Part shown: positions 1-10,600 of the stretch, in pieces
How the letters are laid out: each line of letters begins with the position of its first letter
How positions within the stretch are numbered: position 1 is the first letter of the stretch
From: Methylomonas rivi
GTDB lineage: Bacteria > Pseudomonadota > Gammaproteobacteria > Methylococcales > Methylomonadaceae
Assembly (NCBI RefSeq): GCF_024505165.1
Contig: NZ_JANIBK010000017.1
Location: 1-49,739, forward strand
Length of the DNA: 49,739 nucleotides
Direction: 5' to 3'
Notes under the pieces: generated by a model
What the model was told of the DNA's origin: nothing
The model's database searches: none
Seen by the model: only the letters and a program-made list of their open reading frames with translations
Position numbers and translations under genes: made by a program

Positions 1-144
1 GGCAATGCGGGTAAAGGCGCGGCGATTGGCGCAGCGGCCGGCGGCATAGGCGGCGGCGCCAAGCAAGGCATCCAATCCGACGATGCGTATAAAAATGCTT
101 ACAGAAGCTGCTTAAGACAGCGCGGCCATACCGTCCTTAACTAA
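1..144 (+). CDS. Glycine-zipper family protein, C-terminal end (partial)
   Basis: The window opens inside a reading frame that runs 47 codons to TAA at 142-144. The visible part is very rich in Gly and Ala with small residues spaced every few positions (GAAIGAAAGG and IGGGA), the pattern of glycine-zipper segments in outer-membrane or periplasmic small proteins. It is followed by a short polar tail containing YKNAYRSC. The start lies outside the window, so length, signal peptide and lipobox cannot be judged. The hairpin at 162-188 closes the unit. This ORF is seen directly; the family is an inference from composition only. Confidence 0.6.
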   Translation, partial: GNAGKGAAIGAAAGGIGGGAKQGIQSDDAYKNAYRSCLRQRGHTVLN

Positions 145-161
145 CCATCCTTTCGCGATTG

Positions 162-188
162 CAGGCGGCCGATGTCTTCGGCCGCCTG
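162..188 (+). terminator. Strong hairpin after the glycine-zipper gene
   Basis: An 11-bp perfect stem (CAGGCGGCCGA pairing with TCGGCCGCCTG) has a 5-nt loop and begins 17 bp after the stop codon. The downstream sequence is only moderately T-rich, so it may be a weak intrinsic terminator or an RNA 3' stabiliser. Confidence 0.6.
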
Positions 189-419
189 TGGTTATTAGCG
201 CAGCCGTGTCTGCGGACCTTGCTGTTTTTTACCTGTTACTATGGCTTAGGCAGCCGAGCAGCTCATTAAGTCGGTGTTGTCGGCTTGCCTGTGCGTATTC
301 GCCAAGCGCTAAGCTTTCGCTTATGAGTGTCGAATACTTTGCATAAAACACGGGGCGATTAAGTTTTTTTTCAAAAAAAGGCCTAAAATTTACCGGGATT
401 ATAAGAATAAGGTGTGGAC

Positions 420-965
420 ATGAAACCTAGCATTACCCCCAATAAAACAGAATATAAGTTGGCCGAGGAGGATTTTATCGTCTCCAAGACCGACAAATCG
501 GGCCGGATTACCTATGCTAACCGGATATTTATGGAAATAGCAGGCTACCCGGAGCACGAGTTGCTGGGCGTGCAACATAACATCATTCGCCACCCCGACA
601 TGCCGCGCGGGGTATTCCGGTTTATGTGGGATACCCTGAAAGCCGGCGACGAGTTTTTCGGGTTTGCCAAAAACCTCTGCGCGGATGGCGGTTTTTATTG
701 GGTCTTTGCCAATATCACGCCGGACTATGACAAGGATGGAAAATTGCAGGGTTATTATTCCGTGCGGCGTAATCCGCCGCGTTCGGCGCTCGAAGCGATT
801 ACACCGATTTATAACGAAATGTTGGCTATCGAAAAAAACAGTTCCGTCAAGGAAGCGCCGGTACGGTCATTGGATTATCTTTTCGATGCGGTTAAGCATG
901 CCGGCGCCAAAAGTTATAACAATCTGGTGCTGCAGTTGTATAAACCCAACGGAGTGTTGAAATGA
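420..965 (+). CDS. Aer-type PAS domain protein (soluble sensor of a split energy-taxis receptor)
   Basis: This is a 181-residue soluble protein with one PAS domain at about residues 15-125. The segment [14 protein letters not shown] matches the E. coli Aer PAS core, where Arg57, His58, Asp60 and Trp70 bind FAD; the corresponding R, H, D and W are all present. No membrane segment or output domain follows. An in-frame GTG at 414 would add two residues; ATG 420 is preferred because AAGG at 409-412 is well spaced. The stop overlaps the chemoreceptor start by 4 bp (ATGA), so the two are translationally coupled. The pair resembles Campylobacter CetB (PAS) and CetA (transducer), or an Aer receptor cut in two. 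The likely role is sensing redox or electron-transport state through FAD and signalling to the partner. PAS identity is strong; cofactor and role are inferred from family knowledge. Confidence 0.85.
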   Translation: MKPSITPNKTEYKLAEEDFIVSKTDKSGRITYANRIFMEIAGYPEHELLGVQHNIIRHPDMPRGVFRFMWDTLKAGDEFFGFAKNLCADGGFYWVFANITPDYDKDGKLQGYYSVRRNPPRSALEAITPIYNEMLAIEKNSSVKEAPVRSLDYLFDAVKHAGAKSYNNLVLQLYKPNGVLK

Positions 966-2434
966 GCCGATCCAATGCCAATATTCCATTCTTGAAAACC
1001 CGGGTTAATTATGCTGTTGCGGGTATCTTATTTTTTGCCTTGGCGTTGTTTGCCTATTGCCTGATAGCCATAGGTTTTTCCTGGGTCGCGCTGGTCTTGA
1101 CCATTCCGCACCCCGTTATAGCTTGGTATATCTGGAAAACCGCCAAACAAAACCTGGATGTACTGGATCGCATGGAACAGGTTTTGGAATTGACCAACCA
1201 GGGCGAACTTTACCACCGCGTTACAGGTACCCGCGGCTTGGGCGAAGTGGGCAAGGTGGCCTGGGAGCTGAACGAAACGCTGGACATCATCGAATCGTAT
1301 TTTAAGGAAATCAATACCTGTTTCAGTGAGGCCGGCAAAGGCAATCACGACCGCTATGCAATGGGAGACGGCTTACCCGGCTTGTTAAAGCAATCCACCC
1401 AAAACATAAACCTCGCCTTGGAGCATATGAATGAAAATGTCAGGTTAATGGTGAGAAGACGCCTCTCCGCCGGCCTGCACAGCTTGAATACGGCCAATTT
1501 GTCCGGCAATTTAAAGGCCTGCCAAAACGATTTGATCGGCATCACCGAACAATTGCAAAAGGTGGAGAACATTGCCGCGGAAACCGGCCGGAATGCCGAC
1601 GACAGTTTGGGTACCGTCGAACAGATCAGTTCGTCGTTGCAAAACATCAATTCCACGGTTTTTTCGGTGTCGGAGGTGATTGCCGACTTGATCAACGACA
1701 GCAAAAAAATTACCGAATCGTTATCGATGATTACCGGGATTGCCGATCAAACCAATCTGCTGGCCTTGAACGCCTCCATAGAAGCGGCCCGTGCCGGCGA
1801 GCATGGCCGCGGCTTTGCCGTGGTGGCCGATGAAGTTAAAAACCTGTCTGAACATACCAAAAACGCCGCGCTGGAAGTGTCCAAAACTTTGCGCGCTTTC
1901 AACAAGCGGGTCGAACAAATGCACCAGGAAGCGGAAAGCTCTTCTACACTGTCGCAGGAAGTCATGCAACAGGTCAGCTCGTTCCGGCACCAGTTTTCGG
2001 GGTTATCCGATTCGGCAAAGGCGTCCGTGGGATACATTACCTATGCCAGGGATAAATCGTTCGGTTTGCTGACCAAGCTGGACCATATTATTTATAAACA
2101 AAACGGCTATATTGCGATCGAGCATCCGGAAGATTGTCCGCAATACCATGCCATCAAGGTAGACAACCATAACTGCAGGCTGGGCAAGTGGTATTACGAG
2201 GGCATCGGCTACGAAAAATTCCGTACCACCGAAGCGTACAGCCATTTGGAAATACCGCATCGGGATGTCCATAGAACCACGCAATTGGCCTATGAACTTT
2301 CCCGAGGGGATTGGGTGAACGATGCATTCAAGCTCGACGAAATCATTAAGCAAATGCATGCATCGGAGGCGGCCAGCGGATTGGTCATGCAATACATCGA
2401 CGAGATGGTGGAAGAAAAATATCGTACGAGATAA
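962..2434 (+). CDS. Methyl-accepting chemotaxis protein with C-terminal CZB zinc-binding domain
   Basis: This 490-residue chemoreceptor has two adjacent hydrophobic segments at about residues 15-58 separated only by a tight turn, so it has almost no periplasmic sensor. A linker of HAMP-like length follows. The signalling hairpin tip is intact ([20 protein letters not shown], then [14 protein letters not shown], about residues 258-295). The C-terminal ~110 residues form a CZB (chemoreceptor zinc-binding) domain, recognised from the H...NCRLGKWYY motif and the later PHRDVH. Free-living CZB domains bind zinc through three His and one Cys; candidates are present here. Lacking its own sensor, it probably takes input from the coupled upstream PAS protein and possibly from zinc or oxidant at the CZB. 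It would signal through CheW/CheA encoded elsewhere. The bidirectional hairpin at 2440-2467 follows. Confidence 0.92.
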   Translation: MSRSNANIPFLKTRVNYAVAGILFFALALFAYCLIAIGFSWVALVLTIPHPVIAWYIWKTAKQNLDVLDRMEQVLELTNQGELYHRVTGTRGLGEVGKVAWELNETLDIIESYFKEINTCFSEAGKGNHDRYAMGDGLPGLLKQSTQNINLALEHMNENVRLMVRRRLSAGLHSLNTANLSGNLKACQNDLIGITEQLQKVENIAAETGRNADDSLGTVEQISSSLQNINSTVFSVSEVIADLINDSKKITESLSMITGIADQTNLLALNASIEAARAGEHGRGFAVVADEVKNLSEHTKNAALEVSKTLRAFNKRVEQMHQEAESSSTLSQEVMQQVSSFRHQFSGLSDSAKASVGYITYARDKSFGLLTKLDHIIYKQNGYIAIEHPEDCPQYHAIKVDNHNCRLGKWYYEGIGYEKFRTTEAYSHLEIPHRDVHRTTQLAYELSRGDWVNDAFKLDEIIKQMHASEAASGLVMQYIDEMVEEKYRTR

Positions 2435-2439
2435 AAAAG

Positions 2440-2467
2440 CCCGGATGGCAGGCAAACACCATCCGGG
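2440..2467 (-). terminator. Intrinsic terminator between convergent genes
   Basis: A 9-bp perfect stem (CCCGGATGG and CCATCCGGG) is followed, reading on the minus strand, by six Ts (complement of the A-run 2433-2438). It is placed just after the stop of the large minus-strand gene and just after the chemoreceptor stop on the plus strand. The T-tract makes it a proper terminator for the minus strand and a weaker one for the plus strand. Confidence 0.8.
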
Positions 2468-2473
2468 ACCTTA

Positions 2474-5400
2474 TCATGCGGTTTGTTGGGGCGGTTTCGA
2501 GGCGGATTTTGTTTTCCAGACGCCGCCTCCGGCGAAACACGACCAGCCCCATTGCAGCCAATTCAACAGCGCCAGGGCCATCCATAAAGACCAGCCCAAC
2601 ATCATTAAACGGTAGACCATCATCGGCACGGCTACCACGGTTGCAGTGGGCAAGATGGCGTCGCTGCGGTCCTGATACCAGTTCAAGTTTAGCGCCGCGG
2701 ATTGATTGCCGGTAATTTGCATATCCGGCGCGCCGAGCAGGCCTTGCCGGACGGCGGCAAATAGCAACATCACCGCTGTCAGCGTCAACAGCCCTAAACC
2801 TACTTGCGCCAAATTAAAATAGCGTGGAGACGCCGGAGGGCATTTTGCCCGCGATCCCAGGGCAAACAGCCAGGCTATTACCAGCAGGCCGGCGGCGATA
2901 TGGATTTGGCTCAGGCCCAACAATAGCAAAAACCAATGCCAGGTTTTTAAAGGCGTTAATGCGGTTTTGCCTAGTCCAAGGGCCAATAACAGCAACACGG
3001 CCAATAAGCCCCAAATCAACGCGGCCGGGCCGAATTTAGGGCCGAACGTGAATAATACCCAGCGATCCTGACCGGAAGTTACCTGTATTTGGCTGTTGAC
3101 GCTAGCGATTCCTAAATCAACCGTGGGGGTGGTCAAGATCGTTGCCTGCTCGGTTTGCGTCTGCCAGTCCAACGTTATTTGCTGCTCGCCCGGCCTGATC
3201 GGCAGCGTGACGGTTCGGTCTTTTTGCCGGACAGGCTGACTGACGCCGTCAATTGCGACGTTTTGCAATACGGCGCGCGGCGGCAACTGTACATTATGCT
3301 GGCCGCCCTTGGAACTGCGCATGCGCAAATTCAAACTGGCTTGCTGGCTGCGTTTGCCGGGCTGGATGCTCAGCTCGGTTTTATCTATGGTCAGGGTTGG
3401 CCCCGGCACGGCTTGCGGCCGGCTGATTTGCAAGCTTACGCTATCGCCCGGCCAGGGCCGCCATTCCGGCAGCCATGCGCCCTGTTGGTCTTGATGGTGC
3501 ACAACCGCAATGCCGCTGATTTGTAAATGCCAGATAGGGCTGACGTCGGCGCGCCATAATTCGCTCCAGGGGGCATTTTCGGCGGCGGTTAACTGCAATT
3601 GCTCGCGTTTTTCCAATAGCGATTGCCATTCCAGGCCTGCTTGCCCGGCCGGTAGGTTGACGAGGACTTTGCCGTCTTTAATGTGCATTTTAGCGCTGGT
3701 GACCGCTTCTCCCGGTAGTAGCGGGAGCTCCAATACCACCGGACTGTCGTTGCCGGCCAGTTTGACCACCCGGGTGGCGATGCGCCAGTCCAGGCCCAAT
3801 TGCAGGGTCCTTTCAACGCGTACAAACGCCGGCATGGCGGTTTGCCGCAAATGCTCGGTTTGCCGGGTTGCCTCGGGGTCGAGGCGGGTAAATTCCAGCT
3901 GCGGGCCGGTTTTAGCGTCTTCGTACAGCCCATCGACCCGCCAGCCGTCGCTGTCGATATGCGTTTGTTGCGGTTGCAATGGCAGGGGCAGGGTAAATTT
4001 ATAGTGCGGCGCATGCCGGCCCCGCAGCAAGACTTCATGTACGCCCGGATCGAGACCCAGCCAGAGCGTGCCGTCGTTTTGCCTGAACAGGGCGCGGGCG
4101 GGTTGGCCGTCGGTACTGACCTGTTCCGGAAACCACTGCTGCAGTTGCGCGGGCAACGGTACGGCGACGGCTTCCTGCGCATGAATCGATAATGCTATCT
4201 GCATGCTGTCCGGTTGGATCCTAATTGTCATGCCGGCTATTTGCGCGCAGGACGGCAAACACTTCGGCGCTTGCAATAGCCGGGTTTTTAACTGGTCCAG
4301 CAGGGTTTGGTCGGGGATGTCCGCCGAACTGTCGTGGCCTGGCAGCATCATTACCGGTACCAGCAGCCAGACAGGCGAAGCCGGAAAGGCGATACGCCAG
4401 GGCTTGTCGGCCAAACCTAGCATTTTTAAAGCCAGCAAGGCGGCCAGCAAGGCTTGCGCAAGGTGCAGCAATAAAGTCCAGCCGGGCGGCAAATACCAGA
4501 GCCGGATTTGCTGTTGGCTATCCACGGCGCCGTTCCAGGCCAGTTGTACGGTTTGCCATTGCCATTGCGGCAAGCCGGGGCCGGTTTGCAGATTGGCTTC
4601 CGGATCGATACGGTCGAAATTGGCGGCGGCACCGGCATAATCGGCCATGCTGGAATAGGCCTTGCTCATCATTTTTCCGGCCATGCGCGGGGCGGGCGCC
4701 GGCGATGCAGGCATGGCCATGGTCCGTTGTTCTTCGGCAACGCCCTCGCTCTCGGCCATGCTCTCGACATAAGCGCCGGTTTGAATCGGTTGCCAAGGCT
4801 TTTCCAGTTGCGGGTAAATGCCGATACGGATTTGCGCGATCATGAACGGCACCACGATCGCGATCAAACCCAGCCAGCACGCATTGCGATACCACTTGAC
4901 CCAATCCGAAAAGCGGCTGGCCGGCAGCACTTTCAATAAAGCCAGCGCCGCCAGCGTATGCAGCCATATCCAGCGGGGCGCCTCGGCTTCATGCCAAAAC
5001 AGGATTAGGCTAAACAGGGCCAGCAGCCCCCATTGCCAGCACCACAGGCGGCCAATCGCCAGGGCCGCGATCAGTACCAGGAACAAGTCCAGCAAGGTCC
5101 AACGGGTCAGCCAGCTGTCCGGGTCGTTGTCCACGCCGCTGACCGCCAGCAGGCGCCAGCCGGGCGGGATATTCAGTTCGGCTTGGGCTTTTTGAAACGC
5201 TTGTTGCCAACCGACCGCGTTCAGGCTGCCGATAGCGTTATCGATGCGGCTATCGGCCTGTAATTGCAGCGCGCCCCGGCGCACCTCGATACCTTGCCGG
5301 TCGCCGAGTTGGGTGATCAATTGATTTTGCCCGTTCAGCAGCACCTGTCCCAATAGCGTGTCCGGCAAGGCGTTCAAGCGCCAGTCGCGGGTCATTTTGC

Positions 5401-6508
5401 CGTCGATCCGGTCGCTGACGGTGTAACCGCCGCCATCGAAGTCCAGCCAGAGCTTGCGTTGCAGATTCAGACGGTTGGGTTCCGGTTCGGGGTCGCCTTG
5501 GCGGATCAGCTTGAATTGCATGCTTTGCCCTTGCTTGATTTGATAGGCCGGCAAATGCCGCCATTCCGCGGGCAGGTTGGTTTGGCTGGCGTCTACGGCG
5601 GGCAAGGCTTCGATTTCCACCAAGCGCAGGGCAGGCACGGCCTGAAACGCCCACAACTCGGATGCCGGCCAGTCCGGGTCTTGAACGGCCAAGTCCAGCT
5701 TCAACAACGGCTTGGGATGGCGGGCGAGTAGGGTGATGTGCCAGCGGCCGGGGCGGATTTGCAGCAACAGGCTGCCATCTGTTTCGATGCGGGCGGGCAG
5801 CGGGCTGTCGAGCCGAACCGGAATAAAGTCCGGTAATAAAGCATGGGGCAGACTGATTTCGCGGGCCGTGCCGGAGACGTTTAATTCCAGGCGGGTGGAG
5901 AGTTGAAGCGGGTTGTCGTCTATGACTTGCCGAAAGACTTGTAAATCCAGGTTGTCTTGTTGGCTGTCCGCCGACGTGGCTGCCTGGCCTTGCAACCAGA
6001 GCGCGCCCTGATCAATGCGCGGATAGGCGATGGCTTGGCCGTTCAGGATCAGTTCGATCAAGCCTGAATCCTGGGCAATGGCGAGGCTTTCCGGCAATTT
6101 GTCCCAGCTGAATTCGCCGCTGATTCGATAATGGCCGGCCGGCATCCAAATGGTCGGTTTGTCTTGCCGTTCGATAACAACGGCCGGTTTTCGGTCGATC
6201 AGCACCTGTTGCGGCCAATGCCGGTTGTCGCCGGGCAAGCCGATCCAGCCGGGCCGATACAGAGTCCATTCGCCGTTGAAGCGGCCATGGCGCTCATGCA
6301 ATTCCAGCTGTAACGGACCGGGCCAACCGCAGTCTTTCTGTTGAAAATTGTTATGGAAAAACGGGCAATCGAATTGGGGCTGATCGGCCAATACCCACGG
6401 AACCCAGGGTTTTAATGCATCCGGCAGGGATTGGCTGTCTAGCGCCGCGGCCGGATAGACCCGGCAAAGCAACAGCAGGAATATCAAAAAATTGCGGGCA
6501 CTATTCAT
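2474..6508 (-). CDS. Very large exported multi-pass membrane protein of unknown function
   Basis: About 1344 residues. ATG 6508 is chosen over an in-frame upstream start at 6538 because it has GGAG about 8 bp upstream and begins directly with a signal peptide (MNSARNFLIFLLLLCRV, then AAALDS). Layout: an N-terminal exported region of about 470 residues rich in Trp, Gln and Leu; three or four hydrophobic helices (about 470-590); a helix pair near 690-730 around a proline-rich stretch; a second large exported region predicted to be beta-rich (about 730-1140); and four or more C-terminal helices (about 1155-1330). I see no catalytic or binding motif and do not recognise a named family. Alternating exported domains and helix bundles would fit an envelope assembly or transport protein, but that is speculation. 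It is monocistronic, flanked by a terminator downstream and a divergent promoter region upstream. Confidence 0.85.
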   Translation of the reverse strand: MNSARNFLIFLLLLCRVYPAAALDSQSLPDALKPWVPWVLADQPQFDCPFFHNNFQQKDCGWPGPLQLELHERHGRFNGEWTLYRPGWIGLPGDNRHWPQQVLIDRKPAVVIERQDKPTIWMPAGHYRISGEFSWDKLPESLAIAQDSGLIELILNGQAIAYPRIDQGALWLQGQAATSADSQQDNLDLQVFRQVIDDNPLQLSTRLELNVSGTAREISLPHALLPDFIPVRLDSPLPARIETDGSLLLQIRPGRWHITLLARHPKPLLKLDLAVQDPDWPASELWAFQAVPALRLVEIEALPAVDASQTNLPAEWRHLPAYQIKQGQSMQFKLIRQGDPEPEPNRLNLQRKLWLDFDGGGYTVSDRIDGKMTRDWRLNALPDTLLGQVLLNGQNQLITQLGDRQGIEVRRGALQLQADSRIDNAIGSLNAVGWQQAFQKAQAELNIPPGWRLLAVSGVDNDPDSWLTRWTLLDLFLVLIAALAIGRLWCWQWGLLALFSLILFWHEAEAPRWIWLHTLAALALLKVLPASRFSDWVKWYRNACWLGLIAIVVPFMIAQIRIGIYPQLEKPWQPIQTGAYVESMAESEGVAEEQRTMAMPASPAPAPRMAGKMMSKAYSSMADYAGAAANFDRIDPEANLQTGPGLPQWQWQTVQLAWNGAVDSQQQIRLWYLPPGWTLLLHLAQALLAALLALKMLGLADKPWRIAFPASPVWLLVPVMMLPGHDSSADIPDQTLLDQLKTRLLQAPKCLPSCAQIAGMTIRIQPDSMQIALSIHAQEAVAVPLPAQLQQWFPEQVSTDGQPARALFRQNDGTLWLGLDPGVHEVLLRGRHAPHYKFTLPLPLQPQQTHIDSDGWRVDGLYEDAKTGPQLEFTRLDPEATRQTEHLRQTAMPAFVRVERTLQLGLDWRIATRVVKLAGNDSPVVLELPLLPGEAVTSAKMHIKDGKVLVNLPAGQAGLEWQSLLEKREQLQLTAAENAPWSELWRADVSPIWHLQISGIAVVHHQDQQGAWLPEWRPWPGDSVSLQISRPQAVPGPTLTIDKTELSIQPGKRSQQASLNLRMRSSKGGQHNVQLPPRAVLQNVAIDGVSQPVRQKDRTVTLPIRPGEQQITLDWQTQTEQATILTTPTVDLGIASVNSQIQVTSGQDRWVLFTFGPKFGPAALIWGLLAVLLLLALGLGKTALTPLKTWHWFLLLLGLSQIHIAAGLLVIAWLFALGSRAKCPPASPRYFNLAQVGLGLLTLTAVMLLFAAVRQGLLGAPDMQITGNQSAALNLNWYQDRSDAILPTATVVAVPMMVYRLMMLGWSLWMALALLNWLQWGWSCFAGGGVWKTKSASKPPQQTA

Positions 6509-6640
6509 GTTTATTGCTCCGATGGGGAATGCAATCACAAGTGTAGCCGGAAATAACGGTTAAAATATTCGAGGATAATAAATTGCAATAGTGGGATCAG
6601 GTTGCGACGCCGACGAAAACTGTTGAGAGGGTGTGCTTCA

Positions 6641-7618
6641 ATGTTAAGCTTTGGACGGGGTTGGGTTTTATGCTGTTGCTTCTGGCTGGCGTGCTTGAAC
6701 CCCGCTTGCGCCGGCGCCGGCGAAACCGCCGATGCAGGCGACTGGCTGCACCGGTTGCGGGATTATTTCGGCGGCCGGCCGGGCGGCCATTATCAACCGA
6801 CATTTAGCGCGCAACCCAGGGAGCAGGTAAAGGAATATATTGTCGGTATTCACCCGCTGCACAACCCCAAGCGGCTGTTTGAAGTCTATGGGCCTATCGT
6901 CGAATATATCAACCAGCGTACGCCCGGCATTGAATTTAAGCTGGAAGCGTCCCGTAATTATCCGGAATTCGATAAAAAACTCTATGGGAGGTATTTCGCT
7001 ATCGCCATGCCTAACCCCTACCAAACCATCAATGCCTTGCGGCACGGCTATCGGGTGTTCGGCAAAATGGCGGACGACGAGGATTTTCGCGGCATTATCC
7101 TGGTGCGCAAGGACAGCGGCATTCACAGCGTGGCCGACCTCAAGGGCCGGGCGGTTTCATACCCGGCCAAAACGGCGTTGGCCGCTACCATGATGCCGCA
7201 ATATTATTTGCATACCCACGGCCTGGATGTGAACAAGGATATCGAAAACCGCTATGTCGGCTCGCAGGAGTCATCGATCATGAATGTATTGATGGGCGAG
7301 GTGGCGGCGGCGGCCACTTGGCCGGTGCCCTGGAAAATATTTCTGGCCGAGCACCCGGAACAAGCCGGCGAATTGGTCGTGAAATGGCAAACGGAACCGC
7401 TGCAAAACAATGGTTGGGTGGCGAGAAACGATGTGCCGGCCGACGTCGTCGATAAATTTTCCGGTTTATTATTTTCATTGCAGGATAGCGAAGCCGGCCG
7501 GGCCATGCTGGCCGCCGTGCCCGTGTCGCGCTTCGAAACCGCCGACGATCAAACCTATGCCCCGGTCGAGGCGTTTTTAACGCGCTTTAACCAAACCGTG
7601 CATTCGATTGAGCCATGA
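6641..7618 (+). CDS. PhnD-like periplasmic substrate-binding protein, probable sensor partner of the downstream GGDEF-EAL protein
   Basis: This 325-residue protein has a signal peptide (hydrophobic WVLCCCFWLACLNPACA). It resembles the phosphate/phosphite/phosphonate-binding PhnD family: an opening VGIHPLHNP strand, YGPIVEYIN, the VRKDSGIHSVADLKG block and AVSYPAKTALAA. A TTG at 6602 would lengthen it; ATG 6641 is preferred because GAGAGGG lies nine bases upstream and the signal peptide then starts normally. No ABC permease or ATPase gene is nearby. Instead its stop overlaps the start of a membrane GGDEF-EAL protein by 4 bp. This suggests it works as a ligand receptor for that enzyme, as the Vibrio NspS binding protein does for MbaA. 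The ligand cannot be predicted; PhnD-like folds bind diverse small anions. Family call firm, sensing role inferred. Confidence 0.85.
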   Translation: MLSFGRGWVLCCCFWLACLNPACAGAGETADAGDWLHRLRDYFGGRPGGHYQPTFSAQPREQVKEYIVGIHPLHNPKRLFEVYGPIVEYINQRTPGIEFKLEASRNYPEFDKKLYGRYFAIAMPNPYQTINALRHGYRVFGKMADDEDFRGIILVRKDSGIHSVADLKGRAVSYPAKTALAATMMPQYYLHTHGLDVNKDIENRYVGSQESSIMNVLMGEVAAAATWPVPWKIFLAEHPEQAGELVVKWQTEPLQNNGWVARNDVPADVVDKFSGLLFSLQDSEAGRAMLAAVPVSRFETADDQTYAPVEAFLTRFNQTVHSIEP

Positions 7619-10600
7619 GCGATTTTTTGCGTTTCCGATTATGGGCGTCGTTGCGCCGCTTTGGGCGGGAATCCATCCACCGCCGCCTGGCCTTGGCATT
7701 CGGCGGGGTTTCCCTGCTGATGATGTTGGGCCTGGCCGGCTTGTTGCTGAAGCAGCAGCAGAACTTTCTGGATCAGGCCGGCATATTGCGGGCGAAGACG
7801 CTGGCTAACGGGCTGGCAAACAGCAGCAGTTCCTGGGTATTGGCGAACGATGTGGCCGGTTTGCAGGAGGTCTTGCAAGGCTATGCGGATACCCCTAATT
7901 TAATCAGGGCGTTCGTGCTTTCGCCGCGCGGACAGGTACTGGCGTCCACGCGGAGCAACGAGACCGGTTTATACGTGACCGACGAATTGAGTCAACGCTT
8001 GCTCGGCCGGCAGCCGGCAACCCCCCGTTTAATACTGGCCGACCGGGATATGATCGATGTGGCCGTGCCCATCTTGGCGAATCAACGCCTGGTGGGTTGG
8101 GCGCGTATCGAATTGGACCAACAGGCCACTCAAGCCAATCTACGGGCGGTTGCCATTGCCAGTTTGCAGTTTATTGTGGCGACCGTGCTGATTTTGCTGC
8201 TGGTGTCGCTGTGGTTGTCGACCAGTCTGATCAAGCCCTTGCAGTCCTTGATGGGGGTGGCGTCCGCGATTGAAACGGGCTCCCGCACCGAACGCAGCCG
8301 GCTGGAAGGCAATAATGAAATCAGCCAGTTAGGCCGTTCCATGAACCATATGCTGGATACCCTGGTGAGCTCCGAGCAGCAATTGGATTTGTTGAACCGG
8401 GTGTATGCGGCCTGGACGGAAAGCGTGGCCGCCATCGCGCGCGAAGCCGACGAATACAGTTTGCTGACGCGGATATGCAATATTTTGGCGGAAAAAATTC
8501 GCCTACGCTTGGTATTCGTCGGCATGCTGGATACATCGGGCCGGATCGATGTGCTGACGCATAGCGATAGCGAACCGGGGTATATCGGCAAGCTGCATAT
8601 TAGTATCGACCCCCGTTCGCCTTATGGGCAAGCCGTATTGGCGCGGGCCATACGCCAAGAACAACCCTGCATTTTGAACGATTTTATCGGCGAGCCGGAT
8701 ACCCGCATCTGGCATGAATCGGCCCGGGAGGCGGGTATCCGATCGGTTGCCGCTTTTCCGCTGTTGCGCAATAAGCGGATTATCGGCGGATTGGCGGTGT
8801 ATTCCGAACGGGCCGGCTTTTTTAGCGACAACATCATTACCCTGTTGAATGGCTTGGTCAACGATATGTCCTACGCCCTGGACAATTTCGACCGGGAAAG
8901 ACAGCGCAAACAGGCGGAAATCGAACTCGCCCTGGCCGCCTCGGTGTTCGAGAATAGCCAGGAAGGCATTTTGATTACCGATGCCGACAAGACCATTCTC
9001 AGGGTTAATCGGATGTTCAGCGAGTTGACCGGTTATGCGGCCGAGGAATGCATCGGTAAAACCCTGCGGCAAATTGCCTGCTGGCCTAGGCAAGCGGCGT
9101 TGGATCAGACTGTTTGGGACAATGCCGATGCGCAACAATGTTGGCAGGGCGAGGTCGACAGTTGCCGCAAGGACGGCCGGCATTATCCGCAATGGTTGTC
9201 CCTCATTAAAGTCGTAAATCCGCAGGGGAATTTGACGCATTATGTGGTGACATTTACCGATATTACCGAGCGCAAGCTGAATGAAGAACGCATTTATAAA
9301 TTGGCGTTTTACGACCCCCTGACGGATTTACCCAATCGCCGGCTACTGCTTGAAAAGCTGGAAGCCGCATTAATAGCCAACCAGCGCAAAGGCGGCTATG
9401 GCGCCGTGATGTTTTTGGATTTGGACCGCTTTAAAATTTTAAACGATACCCAAGGCCATAATTTAGGCGATCAGCTGCTGGTCGAAGCCGGCAGGCGGCT
9501 GTGCCGGTCGGTCCGGGAAGTGGATACGGTTGCCCGGCACGGCGGGGACGAATTTGTGGTTTTGCTGGGAGAATTGTCGGCCGATGAGCAAACCGCGGCG
9601 ATTAACGCGCAAAAAATCGGCAACAAAATTCTCAATGAAATGAATCAGATCTACCGCTTGCTCCAAGCCAACCCCGAAGGCGGTACGGCCCTAGTGGAAC
9701 ACTATTCCAGCGTCAGTATCGGCGTGGCGCTGTTTCGCGGCGCCGACATCGATAGCGAAGAGTTGTTGAAACAGGCGGACATGGCTATGTATCAGGCTAA
9801 ACAGGCCGGGCGCAACACCTTATGCCTGTTCGATCCGCAAATGCAGGCAGGGTTGAATAAGCGGGCCGCATTGGAGGCCGATTTGCGCAACGGCTTGGAA
9901 CAAAATCAGTTCAAGTTGTTTTATCAAGTCCAGGTAGACAGGCACGGCCGGCCGGTAGGCGCCGAGGCGGTGTTGCGGTGGGAGCACCCTCGGCGCGGCT
10001 TGGTGGAACCGGGAGAATTTATCGGTCTTGCCGAAGAAAGCGGTTTGATTGTGGTGCTGGGGCGCTGGGTTTTACTGGAAGCCTGCGCGACGTTGGCGAA
10101 TTGGGCCCGGCAGCCGGCGATGGCCGAATTGAGTTTGGCGGTGAACATCAGCGCCAAACAACTGCGGCAGCAGGATTTTGCCGCGCAGTTGCAAGGCCTG
10201 CTCGGCCGGACCGGCGCTAACCCGCAGAGGCTGAGACTGGAAATTACCGAGAATGCGGTATTGGGCGGCGTGGAAAATACGATAGCCATGATGCAAGCGC
10301 TAAACAAACTGGGGATAGTCTTTTCGATGGACGATTTCGGCACCGGATATTCATCCTTGACCTACTTGCAGCGTTTGCCGCTGGCTCAGATAAAAATCGA
10401 TCGTTCTTTTGTCGGCGGCCTAAACGATGAAAACCATCACGCGGTGATTGTCCGCATCATTCTGGCCTTGGGCAATAGCCTGGATTTACAAGTCATCGCC
10501 GAAGGCGTGGAAACCGAGCGGCAGCTGGCCTATTTGGTCGCCAATGGATGCCGGTATTTTCAAGGTTATCTGTTTGGCGGCCCCGAACCCGTGGCGCAAT

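Noticed and set aside
384-410. FliA-type promoter for the PAS-chemoreceptor pair
   Set aside because: TAAA followed after 15 bases by a partial ATAA match is too weak to call.
3441-5263. Many long open frames on both strands inside the large membrane-protein gene
   Set aside because: They are frame shadows of a GC-rich gene, without ribosome sites, domain content or consistent codon pattern.
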